A stretch of DNA of 64,000 bases from Sequoia sempervirens (taxonomy: Eukaryota > Streptophyta > Pinopsida > Cupressales > Cupressaceae): assembly GCA_007258455.2 (NCBI GenBank), contig VDFB02139086.1:1-64000 (forward strand), written 5' to 3'. The translations under genes were made by a program, and so were the position numbers. Under the pieces are notes generated by a model. It was not told the origin of the DNA. It saw only the letters and a list, made by a program, of their open reading frames with translations, and ran no database searches. The first letter of the stretch is position 1; each line of letters begins with the position of its first letter. Below are positions 49,196 through 61,041 of this stretch, piece by piece.

Positions 49196-50517
49196 TTCCT
49201 TGCTCCTATGAATACTTATAATTGCACTTATTATTTTGATTATGGAAACGAGGGGAGACAAACGTGTTTATGGATTAACTATGGGTTTAATGAATCACCT
49301 CAATTGCTGATTTTTCCTGAATATGTGATTGAATTTAAATGTTGCAGTGTTGAACTTCATTTTTCTGAATATAAAGATGAATCTGCATGGTTAAGAACTG
49401 TAACGTTTTCCCTTTTTCTTATGCATGCATTGTGAAATTTTGCAGGCGTGAATTTTGGTTTTCCTTGCCTAAACATAATGCTTTGTAAATATCTTTGTAC
49501 ATAGCCTATTTTGGGTAATGTAGGTTTCATGTACATACCTCGGGTTCATGTATATAGTCTTTCTTTCTTGCTTTTGTTAGAGTAGTTGGTTTGTTGTAGG
49601 TTAGTTTTCTATAGGGTAGTTTCTTTGCTATTTTCTTGCGCTTTTCTACTTTGGTTAGTGTAGGTGTTTGCTTTCCAAATTTTTTTTCATTTTGTTGCTG
49701 CTTTGCTCGGGGTCCCTCTGCTTTTAGCTGGGAACATCTGTGAGAAAAAAAACCATACTTATCGCCTGGGGTTCTACATGTTTCTTTGTTAAACTCTAAT
49801 CAAGTTTTTAGAGTGGATGGTGAAGGTCTTCTATTAGTGTCAAGTGATCTGGACATTTGATTCAAAGAGGATAGCTATTGGTTGGTCCAATTCTAATGTA
49901 TTCTAGAATCTTATATCTCTCACATATTTTAAGAATGTGGAGGTCGTTGTAGGTCCTTTGTGAAGTCTAGTTAATTGAAAAATCTAAAATTCTACTTCAA
50001 CGCCACTATGATTCTCAGCCCTGAGTGCAAGCTTCATTGCTTGTGGGTTGAAATGAAAAGAACTGAAAAGAGAAAAACAAAAGAAAAGAAAACATTGAAA
50101 ATCAAAAGAAAGAGAAATTCAACTTTTCAGGGGGATACGAACAACTCTACCGGGGCTATGGACGTTTGGCCGATAGTAGAGAAATGTTTGAGGAGATCAC
50201 AGCAACAACCTCGTCGGGGCTATGGATGCCTAACTGGCAGCAAGGCAATGTCCCGGATGCTTTTGGAGTTAGAATAGACTATGTAGCTTAACTTGATGGA
50301 GCTTGGGTTCCTGTAGCAATTGAAGAATGGGAATTAACGCAATTGCACACACTTGGATTTTCAACATATTGAAGGTTAGGTTGACTAGTGATTTTGATCC
50401 TTTGGTCGAGTGTTTGGTTTTTTTCCCTAGCGTGAAGATCGGAACCAAAGAGTCTAGGTTTGTGATTCTAGTTTGTCATTGAAATACTCTATAGCATTTC
50501 CCCAGCCAATTGCCATT
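49196..50517. other. 3' part of the internal region, non-coding
   Basis: T-rich at first, then a purine-rich patch of A and G at 50053-50125, then two near copies of a CGGGGCTATGGA block (50152 and 50215). No purine tract stands directly before the right LTR at 50518, which is unusual. Confidence 0.5.
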
Positions 50518-51199
50518 TGTTGTGCATGTTTTGCACACATGCCTCACCTAAGGCAAGGACCCCCTCTTTTTCACTCTTGATGACTTGTTCCTACTCTTGC
50601 CTCATTTTGTGTGCCCATATCCCTGAACCTAAGTTGGTTACATGCCTTGAAATGATCAAACACTCCTTGACCAAATTCATTTGTGCACCTAAATTTTGCT
50701 AAGTCTTTTTCCTTTGCGAAACTTGGCTTGTGGGTTTCCTTCGCCCATTTCCCTGGCATCCTCCAAGCCTCGCAGACTTGCAACTTTGGGTCACCTCTTA
50801 CAAGTTTCCATTCTCGTTTCATCGCTCAAGCAGCGGCCAACACCCATCTCCCGCCTGCAAGGCGGGATCCGCACTTAGTTTCTTTGTTCGAGCCTTGACC
50901 AGGCATCTAAACGAGTGTGAGTTCTCACATCTCACCTAACCCAGGTCCACAATACCAAGAAATCAATGCATGTCATTAATGGAAATTGTCCTATAAACAC
51001 TGCTCCCTACCCTTCATGCTACCTAGGCATTCGAATCTGAGAGAGAAACAAAGTCCTCCCCCCCTTTTTCACTTTTGCTTTGGTCCCTGCTCACTTGCTT
51101 TGCTTTTTCCTTCATTTTTTGACTTTGGGGACAAGTTGCTTATGGATTTGGGATATTTTTGTGATTCCTAAGTGAACTTCCAAGGTTTCGTTAAGTTTT

Positions 51200-51395
51200 G
51201 GGAAGTTGCAGAAATTTCCTTACGGGTCGTCGTCGCTCTGTGGTGGTTTTGAAACTTTCCTTGCGAGCCACCATCCATCCGTGGCCATTTCAGAACTTTC
51301 CTTGCAGGTCAACGTCCCTCCATGGTTGTTTCAGAACTTTCCTTGCAGGTCATCATCCCTCCGTGGTCATTTTGAAACTTTCCTTGTAGGTCATC
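51200..51395 (+). repeat. 43-bp array, five units, right LTR
   Basis: Units read AACTTTCCTTGCAGGTC with TCCCTCCGTGGTCATTT, differing from the second array in their last third. The left LTR has only two such units. Confidence 0.9.
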
Positions 51396-51779
51396 ATGTG
51401 CTCATTGCCATTTTCAAAAGGGTGGCGACCCTCCAACTTCCCCTTTCCAAATCTCCGCATTTCCAAAATGGGTGCAAAGTTCAAGTTTCCATCATCTAGG
51501 GACCATCAAATGAATGTCTTCACATGCTTAAAGGGGTTTGCATCAAATTTTTCGTGTGTTTAGACATTGCGTAAATTTCATTGTGGGTTGTCGTGTGCGG
51601 GTCGTCATGTGCTCATTGTTGTTTTCAAAAGGATGGCGAACCCTCTGGCTCCCGCATTGCAAATTTCCACATTTTTCAAAATGATTCAAATCTTAAGGAA
51701 ATATGTATTGGCACTCTTTCTACCCCTTTTCCCACGTGCTAAAATTGAAAAATCTCAAATTTACTAGGTTTTGTGAAGT

Positions 51780-52036
51780 TACGAAACTTTCCTTGCGGTT
51801 CGTCGTCCCTCTGTTGCCATCCATGGGAACTTTCCTTGCGGGTTGTCATCCCTCTATTTCCATCTGTGGTAACTTTCCTTGCAAGCCACTGTCCCTCCAT
51901 TTCCTTCCATGGGAACTTTCATTGCAAGCCACCGTCCCTCTGTTGCCTTCCGTGGGAACTTTCCTTGTGGGTCATTGTCCCTCTATTTCCATTCATGGGA
52001 ACTTTCCTTGCATCTTCATTGTCCCTCCATTGTTGT
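51780..52036 (+). repeat. 43-bp array, about six units, right LTR
   Basis: Same unit as at 44612-45195. The last unit is interrupted at 52036 by the start of the next element. Confidence 0.92.
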
Positions 52037-53311
52037 TGTGATAGGTCGAATGTGAGCGTTAGAAAACAAGTAGCAAGTAAAAGAGTGCAAATAAACACCA
52101 AAACAACCTACACCTCAAGATTAGCCTAAGTTGGAAACAACACAAGATGAAAGCAACAAAATGAAACTCTATACCTTGCGTCAAATCGATCCTTTGGTTG
52201 GCCTTTCGATCTTTGATGTGTATGCTCCTTGGATGGAAAAGATGTGAGATGTGAGATGCAAATGATGCTTGAACAAAGATGGAGGAAAATGGCTATGTAG
52301 ATTGAGAAACAAAACTGCAAGAGTTTGGCTAGCAAAATGATCTCCTCAAAATGAGAGAAAAGAGGGGGTATTTATAGGAATTTTGAGAATTCCTAAGGGA
52401 AATGGATGGCCAAGATTGAGCCACCAAATATCAAGATGTAGGGCTAAGGTGAGTTGAGAACTCACAAGCCCTCACATCTTGACATGTGGCATGTGATATA
52501 GCCCTAAAAGGTGAAGTGGACATGAGGTGGAAGGATGGGACATGACATGGAGGGGGGTACAAAGTACCTTGGGATTGGACAAGATCTCCTCATAAAGGAG
52601 GTCCTTGTCCCCATGTGGGTGAGAGGACAAGTGGGGAGTTAAAAATTCCTCAAATATTCTCATGGGGAGATGGGAAAGAATAAAGAATAAGTAGAGGACA
52701 TGTGGGGAGAAGTGAAGGAATTAAAAATTCCTTTTGGGTGCCTTGGGGGATTAAAAGGTGAATTAAAAATTCACATAGGGGAAGGGAGATGCCTTGTCCA
52801 AAAGGGGAAGCCTTTAATAGGGTTGACTCAATTAAGTGATTAGGATTGTGCAAGCACTTGATTAGATTGATTAATGAAGATTAGAAGAGAGTTAGATTTC
52901 ACATGTGACTTGATGTGACAAGTCAAAGATCACATGGGGAAGAGTAATGAAGGATTAGAGGAGGTTAGGCTAAGAGAGATTAGAGGCCAACTTGCAAAAG
53001 TTGGAGGATGTGACACATCCTAATCAAGGATTAGGCATGTGCACATCCTAATGATGGGATTAGAAGAAGGATTAAGATAAGATAAAAATGATGGAGGATG
53101 TGACATGAAGGGAATTAAATAAATGGAATATTTATTTAATTCAATTGATGGAAGGAGGATTAAAGAGATAAGGTACTATTGATTAAATATCTTAGGGATT
53201 TTGCAAAATTAAAGATATTAATTAAATAATAGCAGTATTACTTAATTAACAAAAATAAGACGAAAGGGGATGAATTTGGATAAATTAAATGTCCAAATTT
53301 AGATGTCCACA
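52037..53311 (-). repeat. 3' LTR of the minus-strand element, 1275 bp
   Basis: On the minus strand it starts TGTGGACATC and ends CCTATCACA. It contains a TATA box at 52369-52376. It sits inside a 43-bp unit of the neighbouring LTR, which dates it as the younger element. Confidence 0.75.
52369..52376 (-). promoter_or_regulatory. TATA box on the minus strand
   Basis: The minus strand reads TATAAATACCCCC about 330 bases from the LTR's 3' end, followed by a pyrimidine-rich stretch. This fits an LTR promoter. Confidence 0.65.
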
Positions 53312-53327
53312 TTTTGCCCCTCTTTGA
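53312..53327 (-). other. Polypurine tract of the minus-strand element
   Basis: The minus strand reads TCAAAGAGGGGCAAAA directly before TGTGGACATC. Confidence 0.75.
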
Positions 53328-55734
53328 GATGGTGTTACGAAGTAGCATCATTTCAAAGAATATTAAAACATAGAACCTAGAAGAAGATGGTTAGATTGGG
53401 AAAGATGCCCCAGTCATTCAAAGAAGTGACCAGGAAGGAAGATGATGGGGGTAAAGATGAAAGTTAGGGATGAAGGATGCCCCCTCGAGAGGACATGCGG
53501 GTTCAAGAGAACACGGGGGGGCTCTCGAAATGGATGAGATGATGCAAGGGGAGCTGAAGAAGATGATGCAATGCGATGGAAGATTGGGAGGGGAGTGTGA
53601 TGAAGGATGAATGGATGGGGGGGATTGTGATAGATGAGAGAATGAAATCCAAATGCAATTTTCCATCGTCGGAGCACTGTTTTTTGCTATAGCATAAGAC
53701 ACAAGACGCCAAGGTATGAAGAACCAGGGCGGATTAGTGTCTTATGCATAAAACAAACATAACAAACAAGAAGGCTATCCCAACACCCCAAAGTCATGGT
53801 GACTTTGGTCAGGCCAGGTATTGGGATAACCACAAACACACAAGGATGCCCCAGCATAACACAAGACCTCAAGGATCTTGGTGGGTACTACGTGGGACAA
53901 TGGAGAAGACAGAAAAGATCAAGATACACCCCTATGTTGGCGAGTCAAAGCACACCATGATATGATGGATCAAGGCGACGATGACAAGTGATGATAGGGA
54001 GCTCAAATGATAAACAAAATCCAAAAGCATCAAAAGATCGCAATCAATTTCAAACATCCTTTACCATAGGATCAATCAAGGGGATGGATGGGATTGATGA
54101 GGTCTGTTAGGAAGGATGCATCCTGTTGAGACCAATGATGGATACTAAATTAAAAGATTGATATGACATAAGATATTCAGAACTGATTGGATTGGATGAT
54201 ACAAGTGAATCTCATTTGTTAAGATCCAGCTAGATAAGGGCGTAGCTTAACGACGCGACATGAGAGTCATGACACAAGATAGGAGACCTCGATGGATGAT
54301 AAAGACAGGATAGACAAATAGGAATAAGATATGAAGATTGATGATAGATGATAAAGGATCAGATGGACAAAGTAGAAAGATTGATGATAGGTGATAAGTG
54401 GACAATGAAGATCGATGATGGAACCCCGGGGGCGGATCAAATGATCGACCTTGCCTACGTGAAAGCGCAAGGGCAACATAGTTCGACAAAGGTCAAAGAC
54501 AAGTGATGGATGAAAGATGACGAGATAACCCTAGATAAGGGGATAAAATGATTGGACTGACACGATGGGACAAGATAGACCTGTTGGATTGGATTGGAGG
54601 ATAGTGACAAGACAAAGCTCAGGGATGGGATAGTTATCCAAATCATCAAAGATGAAGTGGGCGGATGACATGCCATATAGATGAATGATGAAGTGATAAG
54701 ATAGATGATGTTGGATTGTATGGGGAGAATGGGGATCACGAAGCTCAAGGATGGAATAGTTATCCAAATAATCAAAAGATGAATTGGGAGGATGATATGA
54801 TAGATAGATGAATGATGAGAAAGGATAGGAGATGGAGAAGATGGAAGATTACTCAGAATGAGTAAATGATTGATCAAGATTATTGAATGAGAGTTTGAAA
54901 TGATAGAAGGAGGTTTGATGAATGTTTGAGATGATAGACGAAGGTTTGAAATAGATGAATGGTTACACGGAATGGGTAAATGGAAAATAGGACAGATTTG
55001 AAGAAGATGGAGGGAGGGATCTTAAGACTTTGTTCGATATCTAAAGATCTTGACTGCAGATGGATTAAAGCCTAGATTAGGGTTTCGGTTAAGCTCAGAT
55101 TGGGATTAGATGAAAGCTCAGATTAGGATGATTGGATGTGAAGATGAGAATTATTGGAGGATGTGATTGGATTGATTCTACACCAAGTTCTAGAATTTAA
55201 GGGACATAAGGTGTTGACAATCAGATTTTTCCAAATTTGGCAATTTTCAAAAATTGTCAAATTTTGCCGTTTTAGGAAACCTCATGGATATACTTTTGGG
55301 AGGCCAAATTTTTGCCAAGAAATACCCATTATTGAGATAGGATGAATTGTCAACTAACATCCCAAATACGAGATATGCATTTTGAGTGATGAGTGAAAAC
55401 AATGTCAAAATGCTGGAGAAAAACACCAAATTGGGATTTTGAGGGCCAAGATGAAAGTTTGAGGCTCCAAAAATGTGGCAAAATGGGTTCCAACGGCTTT
55501 CAAGGAAACCAATTGGGAATCCACTTGTTATCTCCTAACGCAACCACCTGTCAAACTTTAGCTCAAACGGACACCCGAGTCAAAAGTTATGGCCTCCGAA
55601 AGTTTCGGTGTAAAAATCAAAAATCAATTTTGAAAATTTCAACACATGGGTTTTGATGGCGGGGGGAAATTAGAAAATGGGTCGGAGGCGGATTTTAAAT
55701 TTTTTTTGTATTTTTGCACCAGGAGGGGGAGATT
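53328..55734. other. Internal region without coding domain; hairpins and GATG-rich DNA
   Basis: Plus strand rich in GATGGATGA-like words, which leave proline/histidine-rich minus-strand open frames that I do not accept as genes. Two hairpin-capable segments lie at 53692-53747 and 53776-53828. At 54850-54985 are two worn copies of the 83-bp unit found at 60544. At 55480-55600 is a segment with the AGTCAAAAGTTATGGCC motif. Confidence 0.5.
53692..53828. repeat. Two neighbouring inverted repeats
   Basis: GCATAAGACAC (53692-53702) pairs with GTGTCTTATGC (53737-53747). Then TATCCCAA (53776-53783) pairs with TTGGGATA (53821-53828), enclosing CCAAAGTCA (53788-53796) and TGACTTTGG (53800-53808). Confidence 0.85.
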
Positions 55735-56040
55735 GGGCGGCCGCCACGTGGACGAATCTGCCACCACGGGCGGACAGGTCCGCCGCCGGGCGGACGGGTC
55801 CGCCGCCGCAGGTGGACGGGTCCACAGCCACCGGGCGGACGGGTCCACTGCCGGGTGGAGCGGACAGGTCTTCCTCCGTCGGCAGACAAATCTGTTGCCG
55901 TAGGCGGACGGGTCCGCCGCTAGGCGGGGCGGACAGGTTCGCCTCCGGGTGGGCGGGTCCGCCGCTGCAGGCGGACAGGTCCGCCGCCGCTGGGGGTGGG
56001 CGGGTCCGCCGCCGGGCAGACAAGTCAGACCGCCGAAGGG
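55735..56040. repeat. GC-rich repeat patch with GGCGGAC..GTCCGCC units
   Basis: An abrupt GC-rich island in AT-rich surroundings, made of irregular units of about 20-24 bases around GGCGGACAGGTCCGCC. Each core is a near-palindrome with 7-bp arms. It keeps many CG dinucleotides. The long open frames across it on both strands follow from the repeat. Confidence 0.9.
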
Positions 56041-58150
56041 GAAGGATGAAGGATGAAAAGAGGGGATTGGCCAGGTAGATGGATAGATGCTAGGATGGAT
56101 GGAGAATGATAAGGGGGAAGGTTTGGATGTATAAGAAGACGAGGACGGGAAGATACAAGGGGTTGGTAGGAAGACAAAGATGGGGATATGAAAGGGAGTG
56201 TTTTGATGGATGGATAGGAGGATGAGGATGGATGAGGATGGGGAGAAACCTATAACCAGAGGCCTAATGACAAGGGATGATGAAATGGGATGGAGAGAGA
56301 AAGAAATGAAGTAGGGAGATAGGGATGGGGGATGAAAGGGGTGGGGGATAGAGGTAGAGATGGATAGGAAGATAAGGATGGGGAGATGGCAAGGATGTGA
56401 GTGGACAGGATGAATGATGTTTCCAAGGACTATAGTGCAAAGGAAGATAGATGCCCCCACTCTAGATATGTCATGTGCGGGGAGGAATGAAGGATGGAAG
56501 ACAAGTGGATGGGAAGATAAAAGAGTGAGATGGATGAAGATAGGATGCATGGATAAGTAAGGGAGATGGAAGGTAGCATGACAGGTGGATCAAGAAGGTA
56601 GACGAGTGCGAATGACAGTTGGGATAGTGTGCAAATGAGGGAGATGTATGCTAAGAGGTGCCCAAAGCATGCTTATATGTTTGCCCTATTGTTATCAAGA
56701 TCACAAGGAGGATGGAAGGATTGGGATAAATGAGATATGCCAAATAGGATGTGTAAGCTCGATAGGGTGGAGGGGATGGATGAAAATGATGTATAGCAAG
56801 AAGATGGGTGCATAGCCGAAAGCATAGCAGGAAGCATAGCAGATGGAGGGAATGCATATCAAGAAGTTGCCCCCAAGTGCAAATAGGGATTTACGCATGA
56901 TGCCTGTTTTCCAGGTTTTCATCATGGTACTTATCCAAGGTGCTTGGTTGCCAAGTTTTCACCATTGGACGGATTATTTCTCTTTACTATTTTTTTTTTT
57001 TTTGACTTTTTATTTTTTATTTTTGACTTTTTTATTTTTTTGATTTTTTGATTTTTTGAGGATTTTTTTTTTGACTTTTTTGGACTTTTTGCATAGCATG
57101 CAGAAAGAGATGGATAAGGATAGGGAGGCGAATAAGTGGATTTAGAAGACATACGATAAGGATATGGATGAAGGAATCGAGCATCAAGTTCTATATCAAG
57201 TATTAAGAGCTCATTGTCGAACCGACTGTTGGATGTTGGTACAACCTTATGAGGAGAAATGGATTATGCAAAAGGATGAATTAGAGGGATTTCATGGGGG
57301 AGATATGTGGGGTAATGGGTGGGATGTTGGAAAGTGTATGGATGGAATGATGGGGTGGATATGTGATGAGGAGATGTGTTTAGGACCAACATTGGCACAT
57401 GTGGTGGTGGATGTGAAAAGATAAAAGGATTAATGGATGGAGAATGTGGGGATAATGGAGGAGATGGAATAGTGAATTTCGGGACATAGGGACCCAAAAC
57501 AGACTTAGGAGATGAAAGGTGAGTATGGTTAGTTTTTGGATTAGCAACTTTGGATGTTCTTACATATTTTTCATTTGATGGCATTGCATCTTTTTTCTTT
57601 GGGATCCACATGGTTTTGATCTTTTCTTTGGTGGCTCTTTGCAAGCTATAGATTTGATTTTGATTTTGCATTTTGTTTTTCTTTTCTTTACCATTTCTTT
57701 TAGAGGGGACATGGGAAGCTTTAGATTCATGTGGGTGTTTAGATTAATGCATTTTTCCTCTGGCATCCAAAGTGCTCGTACTAGCAATGGGATAGGTGTG
57801 AGAAGATGGATGATGTGGAGCAATGGAGGTATGAGTATGGGGATTACGTGTAGATGGGGGATGTTTAGGTATGTGCCTTTGTTGATCCTGATTATGGGAC
57901 ATACGATAGGGATGTTTATGATGGATGACATGGATAGGCGTTGGATGAATGAGCGAATGAGATGAAGGAGGTGATCTTGGGATATACGGACCCAAGATGG
58001 TGGATGGAGGGATGTTCGGACCCAAAATGGATGGAGCAAATGAAGGAAGAATATGGACGGTTGTTTTGAGGTGTACGATAGAGGAGGAGGGATGGTAGCA
58101 TATGATTTGGTGGAGCGATGGGCAAAGCCAGAAGTTCTTTTGGAGAAGGC
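56041..58150. other. Low-complexity internal DNA
   Basis: GATGGATAGGA-type purine-rich words dominate up to about 56640. A T-rich tract of poly(T) broken by GAC stands at 56988-57085. The minus strand has proline/serine/histidine-rich open frames caused by composition. I see no domain. Confidence 0.5.
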
Positions 58151-59959
58151 TCATTGAGGACGTCTAGAAGTTGTACCAACATCTTTAGATTGTGAGTCTT
58201 GGGGAATAGATCCAAGACCTTGCATGCAGATTTGTGCTTTGACTTGGATGGGCTCTAAAATACCTTGCGCGTGAAGGCCTAGACCTTTTCCTTGATAGTT
58301 CATGTTCTTGAGCATTCGATCCATGATAGGATTTTTGTTATTCTGAAAACATGATGCGATTCCATTATTAGGTGGGGGATGATGGGTGGTATATGCAAGG
58401 AGGCCACCATGGAAGAATGTGAGGGTACCAAGGGGATATGCAAGCTGTGTGGGGATAGCGTTTTTAGGCGATGATGGGGGATCCTGAGAAGGAGATGATG
58501 GGATAGCAACATTTCGATGGGTTGTATCAGAAGAGGGAGTAGGGGATATGATAGGATCTGATTTTGTGGTAGCAGGCTCATGCAATGGAGACAGAGGTGG
58601 AGCAGTAGAATCTTGAATCTCAAGAGGATCACGGGATGGAATGGATGGGGGACTGTGATCTTGCGGTAGACTAGATGGGATGGTAGGATCTTGATCTGGA
58701 GGAGGGGATATGTTGGCATGCTTTGGGTCAGGCTCTTGGCATGACTCATCGTGTGCGGGAGGCATGATAATGGAGTCATGGGGGGACTCTTCAAGTGGGG
58801 AAGATGGAAGGATGGAGGATTCAAGATATTCCTAGGAATGGATACTAGGAGTGGAAGAAGTGGATTGGATTTGGGTGTCGTTGATAGGTTCGACGACTCT
58901 CAGAGTAGGGGGTGGGTGTTCAATGGATTTGGTAGATGTGATGGTAGGAGATGGGGACTCAGTAGATTCAGAGGATGTGATGGTAGGAGATGGGGACTTA
59001 GTGAATTTAGGGATGTGATGGTATCATCAATGATAAGTGTGCATGGAGAAAGGAGTCTAGGTCACCTAACGACCATGGATGATGGGTTGGAGGATGGCAT
59101 GGTTTTCACAATTTAGCCAATGTGTGGAGTGGGGATGCTTGGTTACAAGTGTGGGAGAAACTTGGATGTTGTGCTAATTTTGAGATGGCGAGGTGGGAGT
59201 GGATGAAGGTCTATGGATTAGTGGGGGATTAGGACTAGGGATTGGTGGGCTAGGATTAGATAGGGGAATGGGATTGGATGCAGGACTAGGAATAGATGGG
59301 GGATTAGGTGAAGGGTTAAGATAGGGGTATTGGCATGGTGAATTAGGACACAAGGATGTGGGTGGTGGATTAGGATGAGAAGATTGGGGTGGTGGATGGA
59401 GGTAGGGAACTGCGGATGTCAGATTAGGATAAGGATAGGTTGGGTGTGTTTGACTAGGATAGGAAGATGTGAATGTAGGATTAGGCTGAGCGGATTGGTA
59501 TGGGAGATTAGGGTAGTGGGTACATGTGGATGGAGGATTGAAATAAGAGGATGTGGACAAAGGGATTAGGATAGAGAGTGTGTGATGGCTGGAGACTAGG
59601 ATAGAGGATCTGCGGGTGTTGGATAAGAAGGATGATATAGATGGGATATAGTGGATATGATGGACATCCCACTGCCAAAGGTAGCATAAGGAGTGTGTGA
59701 TTAGGCATAGATAGAAGACATGATGGAGATAACTTGATGGGGTGATTGGATTTTGGAAAGTGGGTGGAGAAAGCTTACTAGCAATGATAGTGTCAAGGGG
59801 ATCTATGTCGTATACCTCTTGATCAACAAGACTTTCATTATCATCGTTGACATAATTAGGGTTTCCCTTGACCACTATTGGTGGAGGATAAGAATTCATG
59901 ATGATGAAAGGATAAAGATGATGGATAAAAATTTTGGATGGAAATGGAAAAAAGCCCAA
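58151..59959 (-). pseudogene. Proline-rich retroelement frame ending in a G-patch
   Basis: One minus-strand frame is readable from 59959 to 58151 with stops at 59174, near 59062 and 59054, near 59026, and near 58830. The N-terminal part (MNSYPPP, then NDDNESLVDQEVYDIDPLDT) leads into a long Pro/Ser/Asn-rich region. A second Pro/Ser-rich part is open from 58765. Residues 147-185 of that part read MDRMLKNMNYQGKGLGLHAQ then GILEPIQV (58211-58327), the G-patch pattern with spaced glycines, Q-G and P-I. G-patch domains bind RNA or activate RNA helicases; some retroviral and retrotransposon polyproteins carry one near the protease. No protease is seen here. Confidence 0.65.
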
Positions 59960-60543
59960 ATCGGGATTTAGGACAAGCTTGGATCGGGATTGGATTAAAG
60001 CTCAGATTAGGATGATTGGATTGATTTTGATGATCGGATTGGATTATCAAAGGATGATTATGACACCAAATCTAGCTCGAGATGGAAGTAGATTGATTGG
60101 GTCGAAGGTGATTGGATAGGGATGCGATTGGATTGGATTGGATTGGATTAGATAGGATCGATCGATGATTGATTGATAAGATTGACTAATGGATGATGAA
60201 AGAGACTACAAATCCCGTTCAAAGATTATCTTAGATGACTTAGGATACTGATTGATCGGATTAAAGGATGAATGGATGATTGCGGCACTGAATCCACTTT
60301 GAGATTGAAAATGGATTGATTGGGCCGACGATGATGATTAACTTAGGATGGATGACAATCCTAAGAGGATATTAGCTGGTAACTGATCGAGATCATACAC
60401 GCCGGTCCCGATTTGGATAATAACACGAGATGAAGTTTAGAAGTTTGGATAGAATGATAGTTGATTGCGAGAAATGGATGATAGAAATGGATGAACAAAT
60501 ACTCAAAATAGAGCAGAAAGCGGTTGATGGAGACCGGATAGGC
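59960..60543. other. GATTG-rich low-complexity DNA
   Basis: Contains a short run of GGATT units at 60127-60150. AAGCTCAGATTAGGATGATT at 59998-60017 is the same as at 55114-55133. No coding frame is supported. Confidence 0.5.
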
Positions 60544-61041
60544 GATTTTCCGGAACAAGTAAATGAATGATCAGAACGATAGAACGAGGGTTCAGAATGA
60601 TGAAAGGAGGTGTGAAATGGATGAATGTTTACTCAGAATGAGTAAACAAATGATCGGAACGACAGAACGGGAGTTCAGAATGAGGAAAGGAGGGGTGAAA
60701 TGGATGAACGTTTACTCGGAACAAGTAAACAGATGATCAAAATGATAGAACCAGAGTTCTGAATGATGAGAGGATGTGTTGAATGGATGAATGTTTACTT
60801 GGAACGAGTAAACAGATGATCAGAATGATAGAACCAGAGTTCCGAATGATGAGAGGATGTGTTAAATGGATGAATGTTTACTCGGAACGAGTAAACAGAT
60901 GATCAGAATGACGAAAGGATATGTTAAATGGATGAACGTTTACTTGGAACAAGTAAACAAATGATCAGAATGACAGAATGAGAGTTCAAAATGATGAAAG
61001 GATGTGTTGAATGGATGAATGTTTACTCGAAACGAGTAAAC
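60544..61041. repeat. 83-bp tandem array built on a 21-bp palindrome
   Basis: GTTTACTCGGAACGAGTAAAC and variants start at 60627, 60710, 60793, 60876, 60938 and 61021. The spacing is 83, 83, 83, 62 and 83; the 62 reflects a 21-bp deletion in one unit. A worn unit precedes at 60544. Between palindromes each unit reads AGATGATCAGAATGATAGAA and a GTTC-AGAATGATGA block. Confidence 0.95.

Larger units (their letters stand above)
43444..52036 (+). mobile_element. Large non-autonomous LTR retrotransposon with a private coding frame
   Basis: Two blocks starting TGTTGTGCATGTTTTGC (43444 and 50518) match over their length. They contain the same order of landmarks, with 43-bp arrays inside, and flank a 4.3-kb internal region. 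The internal region has a primer-like site and one long decayed frame. No protease, polymerase, integrase or RNase H motif is visible, so it fits the LARD class. The right LTR is cut at 52036 by the insertion of another element. Confidence 0.78.
50518..52036 (+). repeat. Right LTR of the large non-autonomous element, truncated
   Basis: It starts TGTTGTGCATG like the left LTR and follows it through the landmarks GCACACATGCC, CACTTAGTTTCT and CCTCCCCCCC. The first array has 5 units here (51200-51395) against 2 on the left. The second array (51780-52030) has about 6 units and breaks off inside a unit, where a minus-strand LTR starts at 52037. Confidence 0.85.

Noticed and set aside
54247..54877. 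Ser/Ile/Pro-rich minus-strand open frames
   Set aside because: Plus-strand GATGATAGATGA-type low complexity explains them; no motif or frame consistency was seen.
55639..56550. Minus-strand open frame of 303 codons, Pro/Ser/Arg-rich
   Set aside because: It spans the GC-rich repeat patch and GATGGA-type low-complexity DNA; several overlapping frames are open on both strands.
57000..57085. T-rich tract considered as a retroposon poly(A) tail on the minus strand
   Set aside because: The tract is broken by regular GAC steps, and no flanking target duplication was found.
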